Source: Microbacterium maritypicum MF109
Lineage (GTDB): Bacteria > Actinomycetota > Actinomycetes > Actinomycetales > Microbacteriaceae
Length of the DNA: 64,000 bases
Direction of reading: 5' to 3'
NCBI RefSeq assembly: GCF_000455825.1
Contig: NZ_ATAO01000217.1
Coordinates: 124,001 to 188,000 of the forward strand
Position 1 is the stretch's first letter. Every line of letters begins with the position of its first letter. Positions 16,547 through 24,375 of this stretch are shown here, piece after piece. The translations under genes were made by a program, and so were the position numbers. The notes beneath the pieces are model-generated. The model did no database searches and had not been told where the DNA came from. It saw only the letters and a program-made list of their open reading frames with translations.

Positions 16547-16552
16547 TAGGCT
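16547..16552 (+). promoter_or_regulatory. -10 element of the aldolase gene (TAGGCT)
   Basis: TAGGCT is followed by GGGGAG and then immediately by the GTG at 16559. The purine stretch touches the start codon and is too close to act as a Shine-Dalgarno, so leaderless initiation is favoured. Confidence 0.55.
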
Positions 16553-16558
16553 GGGGAG

Positions 16559-17626
16559 GTGAGCATCCAGCATGACCCCGCGATCCGGGGCTTCGCCAGT
16601 GACAACTACTCCGGTATCCACCCCGAGATCCTTGCGGCGATCGTCGCGGCGAACGGCGGCCACCAGAGCGCCTACGGCGAGGACGCGTACACCGCGCGCC
16701 TGCAGGAGGTCTTCCAGGAGCACTTCGGCGAGGGCGTGGAGGCGTTCCCGGTGTTCAACGGCACCGGCGCGAACGTGACCGGCCTGCAGTCGATGCTGCC
16801 GCGTTGGGGCGCGGTGATCGCCGCCTCCACCGCGCACATCAACGTCGACGAGGCTGCGGCGCCCGAGAAGATCGGCGGCTTCAAGCTGCTCACGGTCGCC
16901 ACCGACGACGGCAAGCTCACCCCCGAGCTGATCGACCGCGAGGCCTGGGGCTGGGGCGACGAGCACCGGGCGCAGCCGCTGGTCGTCTCGATCACTCAGA
17001 CCACCGAGCTCGGCACGCTGTACACGGCCGAAGAGATCCGCACGATCGCCGACCACGTGCATGAGCGCGGCATGAAGCTGCACCTCGACGGCGCACGCCT
17101 CTCGAACGCCGCTGCCGCCCTCGACCTGCCGCTGCGCGCGTTCACCCGTGACGCGGGTGTCGACGTGCTCACCTTCGGCGGGACGAAGAACGGTGCCATG
17201 CTCGGCGAGGCGATCGTCGTGCTGAACCCCGAGGCCTCCCACGGACTGAAGTACTCGCGCAAGTTCAACATGCAGCTGTCGTCGAAGATGCGGTTCGTGT
17301 CGGCGCAGCTGATCGCCCTGCTCGAGAGCGACCTCTGGTTGCGCAACGCCCAGCACGCCAACGCCATGGCTGCGCGTCTGCGCTCCGAGATCGAGGCCGG
17401 CATCGCCGACGGCTCCATCCGGGGCGTCGGATTCACCCAGCCGACCCAGTCCAACGGCGTGTTCGCCACGCTCCCCGACGGCGTCGCCGACCAGCTCCGC
17501 GACTCGTTCCGCTTCTACGACTGGGATGCGGCGCGCAAGGAGGTGCGGTGGATGTGCGGCTTCGATACCGAGGAAGCGGACGTCGACGCGTTCGTCGCCG
17601 AACTCTCCCGCCTCACCACGGCCTGA
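16559..17626 (+). CDS. Low-specificity threonine aldolase family protein
   Basis: PLP-dependent fold-type I lyase of the beta-eliminating/threonine aldolase family, which cleaves L-threonine or allo-threonine to glycine and acetaldehyde. The PLP lysine is K210 in VLTFGGTKNGAM, the PLP-N1 aspartate is in LHLDGARL (D177) and the stacking histidine in TAHINVDE (H93). Length 355 is normal. It starts with GTG just after a TAGGCT hexamer. Close relatives can prefer other beta-hydroxy amino acids, so the exact substrate is open. Confidence 0.9.
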   Translation: MSIQHDPAIRGFASDNYSGIHPEILAAIVAANGGHQSAYGEDAYTARLQEVFQEHFGEGVEAFPVFNGTGANVTGLQSMLPRWGAVIAASTAHINVDEAAAPEKIGGFKLLTVATDDGKLTPELIDREAWGWGDEHRAQPLVVSITQTTELGTLYTAEEIRTIADHVHERGMKLHLDGARLSNAAAALDLPLRAFTRDAGVDVLTFGGTKNGAMLGEAIVVLNPEASHGLKYSRKFNMQLSSKMRFVSAQLIALLESDLWLRNAQHANAMAARLRSEIEAGIADGSIRGVGFTQPTQSNGVFATLPDGVADQLRDSFRFYDWDAARKEVRWMCGFDTEEADVDAFVAELSRLTTA

Positions 17627-17638
17627 CCCTCCGCGAGC

Positions 17639-17713
17639 GTCAGCGCAGAAGACGTCAGCGCAGCGGACGTCAGCGCAGCGGACGTCAGCGCAGCGGACGT
17701 CAGCGCAGCAGAC
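17639..17713. repeat. Five tandem 15-bp units at the Nudix stop codon
   Basis: Units of GTCAGCGCAGCGGAC begin at 17639, 17654, 17669, 17684 and 17699; the three central copies are identical and the first and last each differ by one or two bases. The last unit contains the stop codon of the Nudix gene on the minus strand (17700-17702), so each copy repeats that stop in frame. The array fills most of the 73-bp gap between the aldolase and Nudix stops. Confidence 0.9.
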
Positions 17714-18305
17714 CGAGGCTCGCGAGAGCCTGTCGGATGAGCGTGCCCCGGCCGTTCTCCATCTCGGCGGCGACCGCGTCGGAACCGGCGGCCTCCGGCG
17801 AGAACCAGGTGACCTCGAGAGCGTCCTGACGCGGCTCGCACGTTCCCGTCACCGGCACCACGAACGCCAGCGACACGGCGTGCTGCCGATCGTCGTGGAA
17901 CGCACTCACCCCGGGGATCGGGAAGTACTCGGCCACCGTGAACGGCAGCGGCTGCGGCGGCAGCAGCGGGAAGGCCATCGGGCCCAGGTCGTTCTCGACG
18001 TGTCGGAAGAGGGCGTCGCGGATCGTCTCACCGAAGCGGACGCGACCGGACACGATCGTGCGGGTCATCTCGCCCATCGGAGTGGAGCGCAGCAGGATGC
18101 CGATCTCGATCACCTGGCCGGAGCCGTCGGTGCGCACCGGGATCGCCTCGACGTAGAGCATCGGCAGACGGCGCCGAGCCTCTTCGAGCTCGAACTCGCT
18201 CAGCCAGCCGGGATTCGCGTCGGGCGCGGGCCGGTTCGAATCCGGGAAGTCACCGAGACCGTCGTCATCGGGCTCCGGATCGGGATCAGGTGTGCGGACG
18301 GCCAT
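17700..18305 (-). CDS. NUDIX-like protein (DUF4916 type) with degenerate Nudix box
   Basis: 201-residue protein resembling the actinobacterial DUF4916/NUDIX hydrolase family. The Nudix helix is recognisable at 87-108 (GRVRFGETIRDALFRHVENDLG), but the catalytic REUXEE core reads RHVEND: the first Glu is His and the metal-binding pair is Asn-Asp. Pyrophosphohydrolase activity is therefore doubtful and a binding or regulatory role is possible. The first 30 residues are acidic and disordered. Divergent from an esterase gene. Its 3' end lies in a tandem repeat. Confidence 0.8.
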   Translation of the reverse strand: MAVRTPDPDPEPDDDGLGDFPDSNRPAPDANPGWLSEFELEEARRRLPMLYVEAIPVRTDGSGQVIEIGILLRSTPMGEMTRTIVSGRVRFGETIRDALFRHVENDLGPMAFPLLPPQPLPFTVAEYFPIPGVSAFHDDRQHAVSLAFVVPVTGTCEPRQDALEVTWFSPEAAGSDAVAAEMENGRGTLIRQALASLGLLR

Positions 18306-18365
18306 GTGTCCTTTCTACCAGCCGCTTCTGCGAACCGACACCGCGCGCACGTCGGTCGCCCCTGG

Positions 18366-18371
18366 CAGGAT
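18366..18371 (+). promoter_or_regulatory. -10 element of the esterase gene (CAGGAT)
   Basis: CAGGAT ends six bases before the GTG at 18378, the same spacing as other leaderless starts in the window. Confidence 0.4.
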
Positions 18372-18377
18372 GACGGT

Positions 18378-19034
18378 GTGAGCGAGAACCTGACGATCGA
18401 CGACACCGCGACCCGATGGTCGTCCCCCGACCGCGCGGGGATGCCACTGCTGGTCCTGCTGCACGGCTACGGCGCCGACGAGCACGACCTGTTCGGACTC
18501 GTCCCCTTCCTCCCCGAGGGCATCGCCGCCGCATCCGTCGCTGCGCCCCTCGCACCCCCGTGGCCGATGCCCGGGCGCTCCTGGTATCCGATCGAGGGGC
18601 TCGACGGGCGCAGCTCCGAGGCCGTGACCGCCGCGGCGGAGGCCTTCCTGCGCTGGCTCGACACCGCGGCGGTCGATGCTCCCTCGGTCGCCCTGCTCGG
18701 CTTCTCTCAGGGCGCGGCGGTGTCGCTGCAGGCTCTGCGCCTGGCACCGGAGCGCTTCGGAGCCGTCGCGGTCCTGAGCGGCTACGCGGCACCGGGCGAG
18801 CTGCCGAACGACGAGTCGCTGGCAGAACTGCGCCCGCACGTGTTCTGGGGTCGGGGCACGCACGACGACGTCATCCCGCCCGCGTTGATCGATCACACCG
18901 CGCAGTGGCTGCCTGCGCACTCCGAGCTTTCCGGACGGGTGTACACCGGCCTCACGCACAGCATCTCCGAGGAGGAGCTGACCGACGTGCACCGGTTCCT
19001 CACGAAGTGGCTGGAGGGGATCACCACCGGCTGA
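18378..19034 (+). CDS. Alpha/beta hydrolase, phospholipase/carboxylesterase family
   Basis: 218-residue serine hydrolase of the Abhydrolase_2 (YpfH-like) family. The triad is visible: nucleophile in GFSQG, Asp in GTHDDVIP and His in GLTHSIS; the oxyanion segment is LLHGYGADEHD. These enzymes cleave short-chain carboxyl esters and sometimes thioesters; no secretion signal, so cytoplasmic. The second of two overlapping GTGs (18378) keeps the frame VSENLTIDD. It converges with a small membrane protein gene with no gap. Confidence 0.88.
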   Translation: MSENLTIDDTATRWSSPDRAGMPLLVLLHGYGADEHDLFGLVPFLPEGIAAASVAAPLAPPWPMPGRSWYPIEGLDGRSSEAVTAAAEAFLRWLDTAAVDAPSVALLGFSQGAAVSLQALRLAPERFGAVAVLSGYAAPGELPNDESLAELRPHVFWGRGTHDDVIPPALIDHTAQWLPAHSELSGRVYTGLTHSISEEELTDVHRFLTKWLEGITTG

Positions 19035-19358
19035 TCAGAGCTCGGGCTTCTTCTCTGGCTTCTCCGCGGAAGCGCCGGGATCGCCGTCAGGGCCGTCGTC
19101 GGTGTCGTCGCCGTCAGGGCCGTCGCTGTCAGGGCCGTCGTCAGGGTCGCCCTCAGGCTGGCTTCCCGGGCGGGAACCCCCGCCCGACGTGATGGCGACG
19201 GAGAGCGCGACACCGATCGCCACTCCGATCCCGATACCGAGCGCCCAGTTCTGCAGGGCGGCACCCATCGACGCTCCGATCGCCACCCCGAGCGCGAGCC
19301 CCACACCCAGGCCCATGCGCGAACGCGACTCCTGCGGACTCGGATCCTGATCTGCCAT
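19035..19358 (-). CDS. Small glycine-zipper membrane protein with acidic tail
   Basis: 107 residues, starting MADQDPSPQ. Two hydrophobic helices full of small residues (GLGVGLALGVAIGASMGAAL; ALGIGIGVAIGVALSVAI) form glycine-zipper type segments, followed by a low-complexity tail of repeated Asp-Gly-Pro units encoded by imperfect repeats around 19081-19150. Function unknown; such proteins often oligomerise in the membrane. A TACCGT hexamer lies six bases before the ATG. Confidence 0.7.
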   Translation of the reverse strand: MADQDPSPQESRSRMGLGVGLALGVAIGASMGAALQNWALGIGIGVAIGVALSVAITSGGGSRPGSQPEGDPDDGPDSDGPDGDDTDDGPDGDPGASAEKPEKKPEL

Positions 19359-19364
19359 GACTCC

Positions 19365-19370
19365 ACGGTA
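19365..19370 (-). promoter_or_regulatory. -10 element of the glycine-zipper gene (TACCGT)
   Basis: Minus-strand TACCGT ends six bases before the ATG at 19358. Confidence 0.45.
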
Positions 19371-19427
19371 CGGATCCGCAGGCTCGACGGCATCCCCCGC
19401 ACGACGGATGTCCGACACGCCCGGGGG

Positions 19428-19457
19428 TTGCGCGATCCTGACAGCCCCGGGTATCGT
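19428..19457 (+). promoter_or_regulatory. Promoter with long leader upstream of the ABC-F gene
   Basis: TTGCGC (19428-19433) and TATCGT (19452-19457) are 18 bases apart, the best -35/-10 pair in the gap. Transcription would begin near 19464, giving a leader of about 184 bases, unlike the leaderless genes around it. Inside, a 7-codon frame with GTG at 19476 (reading VSGSPLI, stop at 19499) could be a leader peptide. Confidence 0.35.
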
Positions 19458-19647
19458 CGGGGAGTCCTGTCCGCCGTGTCTGGAAGTCCTTTGATCTGAT
19501 CCGTCGCCTCCGCGCTCTTCTTTCCGCGCGCTGACCCGACGATCGCCGACTCCACGGCAGACCCTCTCCTCTCGCATCCTGTGACGCGTGTCACGGCCCG
19601 GCAGGGGCTCGGTGTCAGTGCACCCTCGCACTCGACAGGAGACACTC

Positions 19648-21339
19648 ATGTCAACTCCCACCACTCTTCACGCGTCGGTCATCCTCGACCGGCTCACCTT
19701 CACCTGGCCCGACGGCTCGGTCGCGCTCGACGGCGTCTCGGGCGCATTCGGCTCTGGACGCACCGGCCTGGTCGGTCGCAACGGCGCGGGCAAGTCGACG
19801 TTGCTGCGGCTGATGGCCGGCGAGCTCGAACCGACCTCGGGCATGGTCACGGCATCCGGCGAGGTCGCGTACCTTCCGCAGCAGCTGACTCTCGATGTCG
19901 ACCGCCGCGTCGCCGAGCTTCTCGGAGTGTCGGAGGCGCTCGACGCCGTGCGGGCGATCAGCGCCGGCGACGTCGATCCCGCCCACTTCGACGCGGTCGG
20001 CGACGACTGGGACATCGAGGCGCGCGCCGAGGCGTCCCTGGCGGAGGCCGGTCTCGCGCCGGACTTCCTCGACCGCAGGGTCGGAGAGCTCTCCGGCGGG
20101 GAGGCCGTGCTCGTGGCGATCGCCGGCATCCGCCTGCGCCGCGCACCGATCACGCTCCTCGACGAGCCGACCAACAACCTCGACCGTGACGCCAGGGCGA
20201 AGCTCGCGGCGATGGTGCGCGCCTGGAAAGGCACGCTCATCGTCGTCAGCCACGACCTGTCGCTGCTCGAGCTGATGGACGATACCGCCGAGCTCTACGC
20301 CCAGACCTTGAGCGTGTTCGGCGGTCCGTATTCGGAATGGCGTGCGTGGCTGGACGCCGAGCAGGATGCCGCGAAGCAGGCCGAGGTCACCGCCGCCCAG
20401 GTGCTCCGCAAGGAGAAACGGCAGCGGATCGAAGCCGAGGTGAAGCTCGCCCACCGCGCGCGCACGGCGAAGAAGGCGGAGATCGAGAAGCGGGTCCCGA
20501 AGATCGTCGCGCACGGCCGGAAGATGGCCGCCGAGGTATCGGCCGGCAGGCTCCGCACCGAGGTGGGAGCGAAGGAGGATGCCGCGCGCTCGGTTCTCGA
20601 CGAGGCCGGGCGACGGGTACGCTCCGATTCGTCGATGAAGATCGAGCTGCCCGACCCGCAGGTGTCGCGCAGCCGCCGCATCGCGACGGTCGGCGATCAC
20701 GAACGCGCGTGGGTGATCCAGGGGCCGGAGCGGGTCGCGCTGATCGGACGCAACGGCGCGGGGAAGACCACGCTGCTGGAGCGGTTGGTCGCCACCGGCG
20801 TTCACAGCTCAGGAGCAATGACTCCCGTCGGGCCGCAGGGGCGGGAAGGAAGCGGATCCGAGACGGAGGTCCTGAGTTCCGTACGGCCAGCCCTGCATGC
20901 CGAAGCCCATACCGACCTGATCGGCTACCTGCCGCAGCGGGTCGACGGCCTCGACGAGGAGCGGTCGGTGTTCGAGAACATCGCGGCCGCGGCGCCGCAC
21001 GTCCCGGAGAAGGAGCTGCGCAACCGCCTCGCGCGGTTCCTCATCCGAGGGGCCACCGCCGAGCGACCGGTCGCCGCCCTCTCCGGTGGCGAACGCTTCC
21101 GCGTCGCGCTGGCGAAGCTGCTGCTCGCCGACCCGGCACCCCACCTCGTGGTGCTGGACGAGCCGACGAACAACCTCGACCTCGACACGGTCGACCAACT
21201 CGTCGACGCCCTCCGCGCCTACCGCGGGGCCGTGCTCATCGTGAGTCACGACGATGCGTTCCTGCGGCGGCTCGACCTCGATCTGACACTCCAGATCGAC
21301 GCCGACGGCGCGCTCCAGGAGGTCTCGCTGGAGCAGTGA
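19648..21339 (+). CDS. ABC-F family ATPase
   Basis: Cytoplasmic translation-type ABC protein of 563 residues with two ATPase domains and no membrane helices. Walker A motifs are GRNGAGKST and GRNGAGKTT; signatures LSGGE occur in both halves; Walker B/D-loops read LLDEPTNNLD and VLDEPTNNLD. The inter-domain linker (about residues 220-300) is lysine/arginine-rich and helical, as in ribosome-binding ABC-F factors. Some members protect ribosomes from antibiotics, others are housekeeping. AGGAG precedes the ATG at 19648. The long leader and possible leader peptide hint at attenuation, as for inducible resistance members; this is inference. Confidence 0.9.
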   Translation: MSTPTTLHASVILDRLTFTWPDGSVALDGVSGAFGSGRTGLVGRNGAGKSTLLRLMAGELEPTSGMVTASGEVAYLPQQLTLDVDRRVAELLGVSEALDAVRAISAGDVDPAHFDAVGDDWDIEARAEASLAEAGLAPDFLDRRVGELSGGEAVLVAIAGIRLRRAPITLLDEPTNNLDRDARAKLAAMVRAWKGTLIVVSHDLSLLELMDDTAELYAQTLSVFGGPYSEWRAWLDAEQDAAKQAEVTAAQVLRKEKRQRIEAEVKLAHRARTAKKAEIEKRVPKIVAHGRKMAAEVSAGRLRTEVGAKEDAARSVLDEAGRRVRSDSSMKIELPDPQVSRSRRIATVGDHERAWVIQGPERVALIGRNGAGKTTLLERLVATGVHSSGAMTPVGPQGREGSGSETEVLSSVRPALHAEAHTDLIGYLPQRVDGLDEERSVFENIAAAAPHVPEKELRNRLARFLIRGATAERPVAALSGGERFRVALAKLLLADPAPHLVVLDEPTNNLDLDTVDQLVDALRAYRGAVLIVSHDDAFLRRLDLDLTLQIDADGALQEVSLEQ

Positions 21340-21366
21340 CGCGCGGGAGGACGACAACGCGCGGAA

Positions 21367-21414
21367 GACGACGACGCGCGCCGGGACTCCGTTTCCTCGG
21401 CGCGCGCCGTCGTC
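21367..21414. terminator. Hairpin terminator between convergent ABC-F and response regulator genes
   Basis: Arms 21367-21383 and 21398-21414 are 17 bases with one mismatch, loop 14 bases. It lies between the two convergent stops, so it can act in both directions. Confidence 0.7.
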
Positions 21415-21426
21415 GCACCGGAACCG

Positions 21427-22086
21427 TCAGACCAGGCCGACCTCGTAGGCGAGGATGACGGCCTGCACGCGGTCGCGCAGATCGAGCTTGAGCAGGATGC
21501 GGCCGACGTGGGTCTTCACCGTCGACTCCGACACGAACAGGCTCTCGCCGATCTCGGTGTTGTTGTATCCCTTGGCGATCGCGAGGAAGACATCCCGCTC
21601 GCGTTCGGTCAACACGTCCACCCGTGAATCGACCGCCTCGGCCTGTCGGGGAAGACGGGTGGCGAACAAGTCGAGCATCGACCGTGTGACGCGCGGCGAG
21701 ACAAGGGCGTCACCGGCGGCGATCGCGCGGATCGCGGCGGTCAGCTGCGCGGGCGGGGTGTTCTTCAGCAGGAACCCGCTCGCTCCTGCGCGGAGGCTGC
21801 CGAACGCGTACTCGTCGAGGTCGAAGGTCGTGAGCACCAGCACCCGGCTCGACGGCGTGCTCCGCACGATGCGCCTGGTCGCCTCGATACCGTCCATCTC
21901 CGGCATCCGGATGTCCATCAGGATCACATCGGGTCGCAGATCGGCCGCGAGGTGCACGGCCTCCGCTCCTGAGACGGCCTCCCCGACCACCTGCATGTCA
22001 TCTTCGGCATCGAGCACCATCCGCATGCCGCGACGGATCAACTCGTGGTCGTCCACGATGAGCAGCCGGATCTTCTCCTCGGTCAT
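21427..22086 (-). CDS. Response regulator, NarL/LuxR type
   Basis: 219 residues: receiver domain with acidic pair VDDH, phospho-acceptor D58 in LMDIRMPEMDG, the Thr/Lys switch residues in LTTF and FLLKN, then a LuxR helix-turn-helix (LTERERDVFLAIAKGYNNTEIGESLFVSESTVKTHVGRIL by position 150-190). It overlaps the upstream kinase gene by 4 bp (ATGA), so kinase and regulator are translated together. Target genes unknown. Confidence 0.93.
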   Translation of the reverse strand: MTEEKIRLLIVDDHELIRRGMRMVLDAEDDMQVVGEAVSGAEAVHLAADLRPDVILMDIRMPEMDGIEATRRIVRSTPSSRVLVLTTFDLDEYAFGSLRAGASGFLLKNTPPAQLTAAIRAIAAGDALVSPRVTRSMLDLFATRLPRQAEAVDSRVDVLTERERDVFLAIAKGYNNTEIGESLFVSESTVKTHVGRILLKLDLRDRVQAVILAYEVGLV

Positions 22087-23354
22087 CCCTGTTCCTCCTG
22101 TTCGGGAAGTTCCACCCGCACGCGCCATCCGCCCTCGGGGAGCGGACCGGCGTCGACCGTCCCGCCGGCCAGCCGCGCGCGTTCCCGCACGCCCACGAGG
22201 CCGCGGCCCGATCCGACCGAGACCGCCGGCGGGCCCTGCCGGCCGTCATCGGTGACCTCGATCACGAGGACCTCTCCACGGAAATCGAGACTCACGAGCA
22301 CCTCACGCGGGTCCTTGGCATAGCGCAGCGCATTCGTGAGCGCCTCCTGCACGATGCGGTGGATCGTGTTCTGCAGCGCCGGTGCCCCGGGCGCCGCCCC
22401 TTGCATATGCACCGTCACCGGCAGACCCGCGGAGCGGAAGGTCTCGACCAGCGGCGTGAGTTCCGTCAGTCCGGGGTTGGGGCGCAGCGGGCTCTGCTCC
22501 TCGCCGTCGTCCGCGTCGTCGCCGAGCGCGCCCAGCAGCTGGCGCATCTCGACGAGCGATTGCCGTCCGACCTCGCCGATCTCCTGGATGGCGCTGCGCG
22601 AACGCTGCGGATCCTTCTCCGCGAGCGCGCCGGCGCCGTCGGCGAGCGACACCATGACCGACACGCTGTGCGCGACGACGTCGTGGATCTCGCGAGTGAT
22701 CCTCGCACGCTCGGCCAGCGTCGCGATCCGCGCCTGCTGGTCACGTTCGCGTGCGAGCTGGTTGGCGCGGTCGAGGATCGCCCCGATGTAGCGCCGCCGG
22801 TCACCCACGGTGACTCCGAGGAGCGCGGCGATCAACATCACGACGAGGAACAGCAGGCTGCCCGGCACATACGTGAAGCCGCCATCGGGGGCACCGCGGC
22901 GCAGCCAGTCCAGAGCGGGGAGCACCACGACCCCGGCCAGCACCGTCACCGCGAAGGCGATCCATCCGCTGCGGTTCGAGCGGTAGACGAAGAGCGCGTA
23001 GAGGGCGAAGCCGACGCCGATCGGCTCGGCAGGCGTGTCGGCGATGAGCGCCACGACCGCGACGACCGCGAAGACCCCGAACGTGAGCCACGGTCGATAC
23101 CTGCGGAAGAGGAGTCCGATCGCCGCGAGCACGCCCAGCACGATAGGGACGACGATCGGAGCGAGCGGGGACCAGTCGCCCGAGGAGAGGGGAGCGACGA
23201 CCGCCCAGAACACGCTCACGACGAGGTAGGCGAAGGCGAGCAGACCGTCGAAGAGCCAGGGGTGGTTTCCCCAGAACCGCCGGACAATCCCCGGCGGCCG
23301 CGGCAGGTCCACCGACCGGACCCCGCTCTCGCCGACGGATGCTGACTCTCGCAT
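22083..23354 (-). CDS. Sensor histidine kinase, HisKA_3 type
   Basis: 423-residue kinase: about six hydrophobic helices in residues 35-185 with almost no extracellular loops, then the phospho-acceptor H224 in ITREIHDVVAHS, and a HATPase_c domain with N-box EALTNALRY and glycine boxes DDGRQG and GRGLVGVRERA. Intramembrane-sensing layout. It forms a two-component system with the overlapping LuxR-type regulator. The ATG follows TAGAGT by six bases. Confidence 0.92.
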   Translation of the reverse strand: MRESASVGESGVRSVDLPRPPGIVRRFWGNHPWLFDGLLAFAYLVVSVFWAVVAPLSSGDWSPLAPIVVPIVLGVLAAIGLLFRRYRPWLTFGVFAVVAVVALIADTPAEPIGVGFALYALFVYRSNRSGWIAFAVTVLAGVVVLPALDWLRRGAPDGGFTYVPGSLLFLVVMLIAALLGVTVGDRRRYIGAILDRANQLARERDQQARIATLAERARITREIHDVVAHSVSVMVSLADGAGALAEKDPQRSRSAIQEIGEVGRQSLVEMRQLLGALGDDADDGEEQSPLRPNPGLTELTPLVETFRSAGLPVTVHMQGAAPGAPALQNTIHRIVQEALTNALRYAKDPREVLVSLDFRGEVLVIEVTDDGRQGPPAVSVGSGRGLVGVRERARLAGGTVDAGPLPEGGWRVRVELPEQEEQG

Positions 23355-23360
23355 ATGACG

Positions 23361-23366
23361 ACTCTA
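23361..23366 (-). promoter_or_regulatory. -10 element of the kinase/regulator operon (TAGAGT)
   Basis: Minus-strand TAGAGT ends six bases before the kinase ATG at 23354, in the 32-bp gap after the DUF998-type gene. The two-component pair thus has its own promoter. Confidence 0.55.
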
Positions 23367-23386
23367 CGCATCGCACGTCGGGTTCC

Positions 23387-24148
23387 TCAGCGGGAGACGG
23401 CGACGAGCGCACCCGTCGCGGTGCGACGCGCGGTGCTCTGATGCGGGTCGAGGGTCGGCGCCACCGGTTTCCACGTCTCGCGCCGCACCCGTCGACGCCG
23501 CTGCGCGACCGCCGTGTCCATTCCGAGGATCGCGAGCCACCCCATGCCGATGGTGGTCGCGACGAGCTCGAAGATGCTGCCGATGTCCGTGCGGAACTGC
23601 AGCAGGGAGAGGATGCCTCCCGCCGCGGCGATCACGGCCGTCGAGATGCCCGCGCCGAGCGAGAGCACCCGGAGCGTGCGCCGACCTTCGACGAAGGAGA
23701 CCTGCAGCATCGCGAACGCGGCCAGGGCGAAGGCGAGCACGGCGACCGTGGTGTGCACCAGATCCTGCCAGGTGAACGCGGGCCCCACCGGCAGCGGGCA
23801 CCCGGTCGTGCACGTGACCTGCGAGGCCACCAGGAACAGCGATGATGCCATCGCCACCGAGAACGACGGCGACCAGATGCTCAACCACGGCACCGTCGAA
23901 CGCAGCCCGCGCGAGGCCCAGGCCACAGCGAAGCCACCGGTGACGAGGAGCAGCAGTGCGAGCTCGAACCATCCCGCGGTCGGCTCGCCGTCGGCTCCGA
24001 GTCCGCTCACATACAGGACGCGGTCGATGCTCAGACGGGCGACCCAGATGATGGTCAGCGCGACGGCGACGAGCAGGCTTCCGACGATCGAGGCGATGAT
24101 GCGGAGAGTGGTCCCGGCAGGGTGAGAGGCGGTGTTTTCGGTGGGCAT
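23387..24148 (-). CDS. DUF998-like membrane protein
   Basis: 253 residues with about seven hydrophobic helices and a cysteine-containing periplasmic-side loop (VTCTTGCPLPVG). The pattern suits the DUF998 family, unknown function. C-terminal 40 residues are basic and cytoplasmic. Start at 24148 (MPTENTASHP) lies six bases after TACCGT. It precedes the kinase/regulator pair but that pair has its own promoter. Confidence 0.7.
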   Translation of the reverse strand: MPTENTASHPAGTTLRIIASIVGSLLVAVALTIIWVARLSIDRVLYVSGLGADGEPTAGWFELALLLLVTGGFAVAWASRGLRSTVPWLSIWSPSFSVAMASSLFLVASQVTCTTGCPLPVGPAFTWQDLVHTTVAVLAFALAAFAMLQVSFVEGRRTLRVLSLGAGISTAVIAAAGGILSLLQFRTDIGSIFELVATTIGMGWLAILGMDTAVAQRRRRVRRETWKPVAPTLDPHQSTARRTATGALVAVSR

Positions 24149-24154
24149 AGGGAG

Positions 24155-24160
24155 ACGGTA
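24155..24160 (-). promoter_or_regulatory. -10 element of the DUF998-like gene (TACCGT)
   Basis: Minus-strand TACCGT ends six bases before the ATG at 24148. Confidence 0.45.
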
Positions 24161-24375
24161 TGAGCGGAGGGAACCCGGTCGCGTCGGCCCGGAGTGCCCA
24201 CTGTCGAGGGGCGTCGTACCGAGGTACGACGCCTCGTCGTCGCCGCGATGCGGGGGAACGACCTCTGCCGAAAGCCGTCCCTTCGCGGTCGCGGGAGGTG
24301 TGCGCATGCGAACATCCCGCCTTCCGCCGACATCGTCACGACCCCGATGTCCCCGGCCTCGACGAAGATGGAGTG

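Noticed and set aside
19081..19150. Repeated GTCAGGGCCGTC units
   Set aside because: They encode the acidic Asp-Gly-Pro tail of the small membrane protein; low-complexity coding DNA rather than an independent repeat element.
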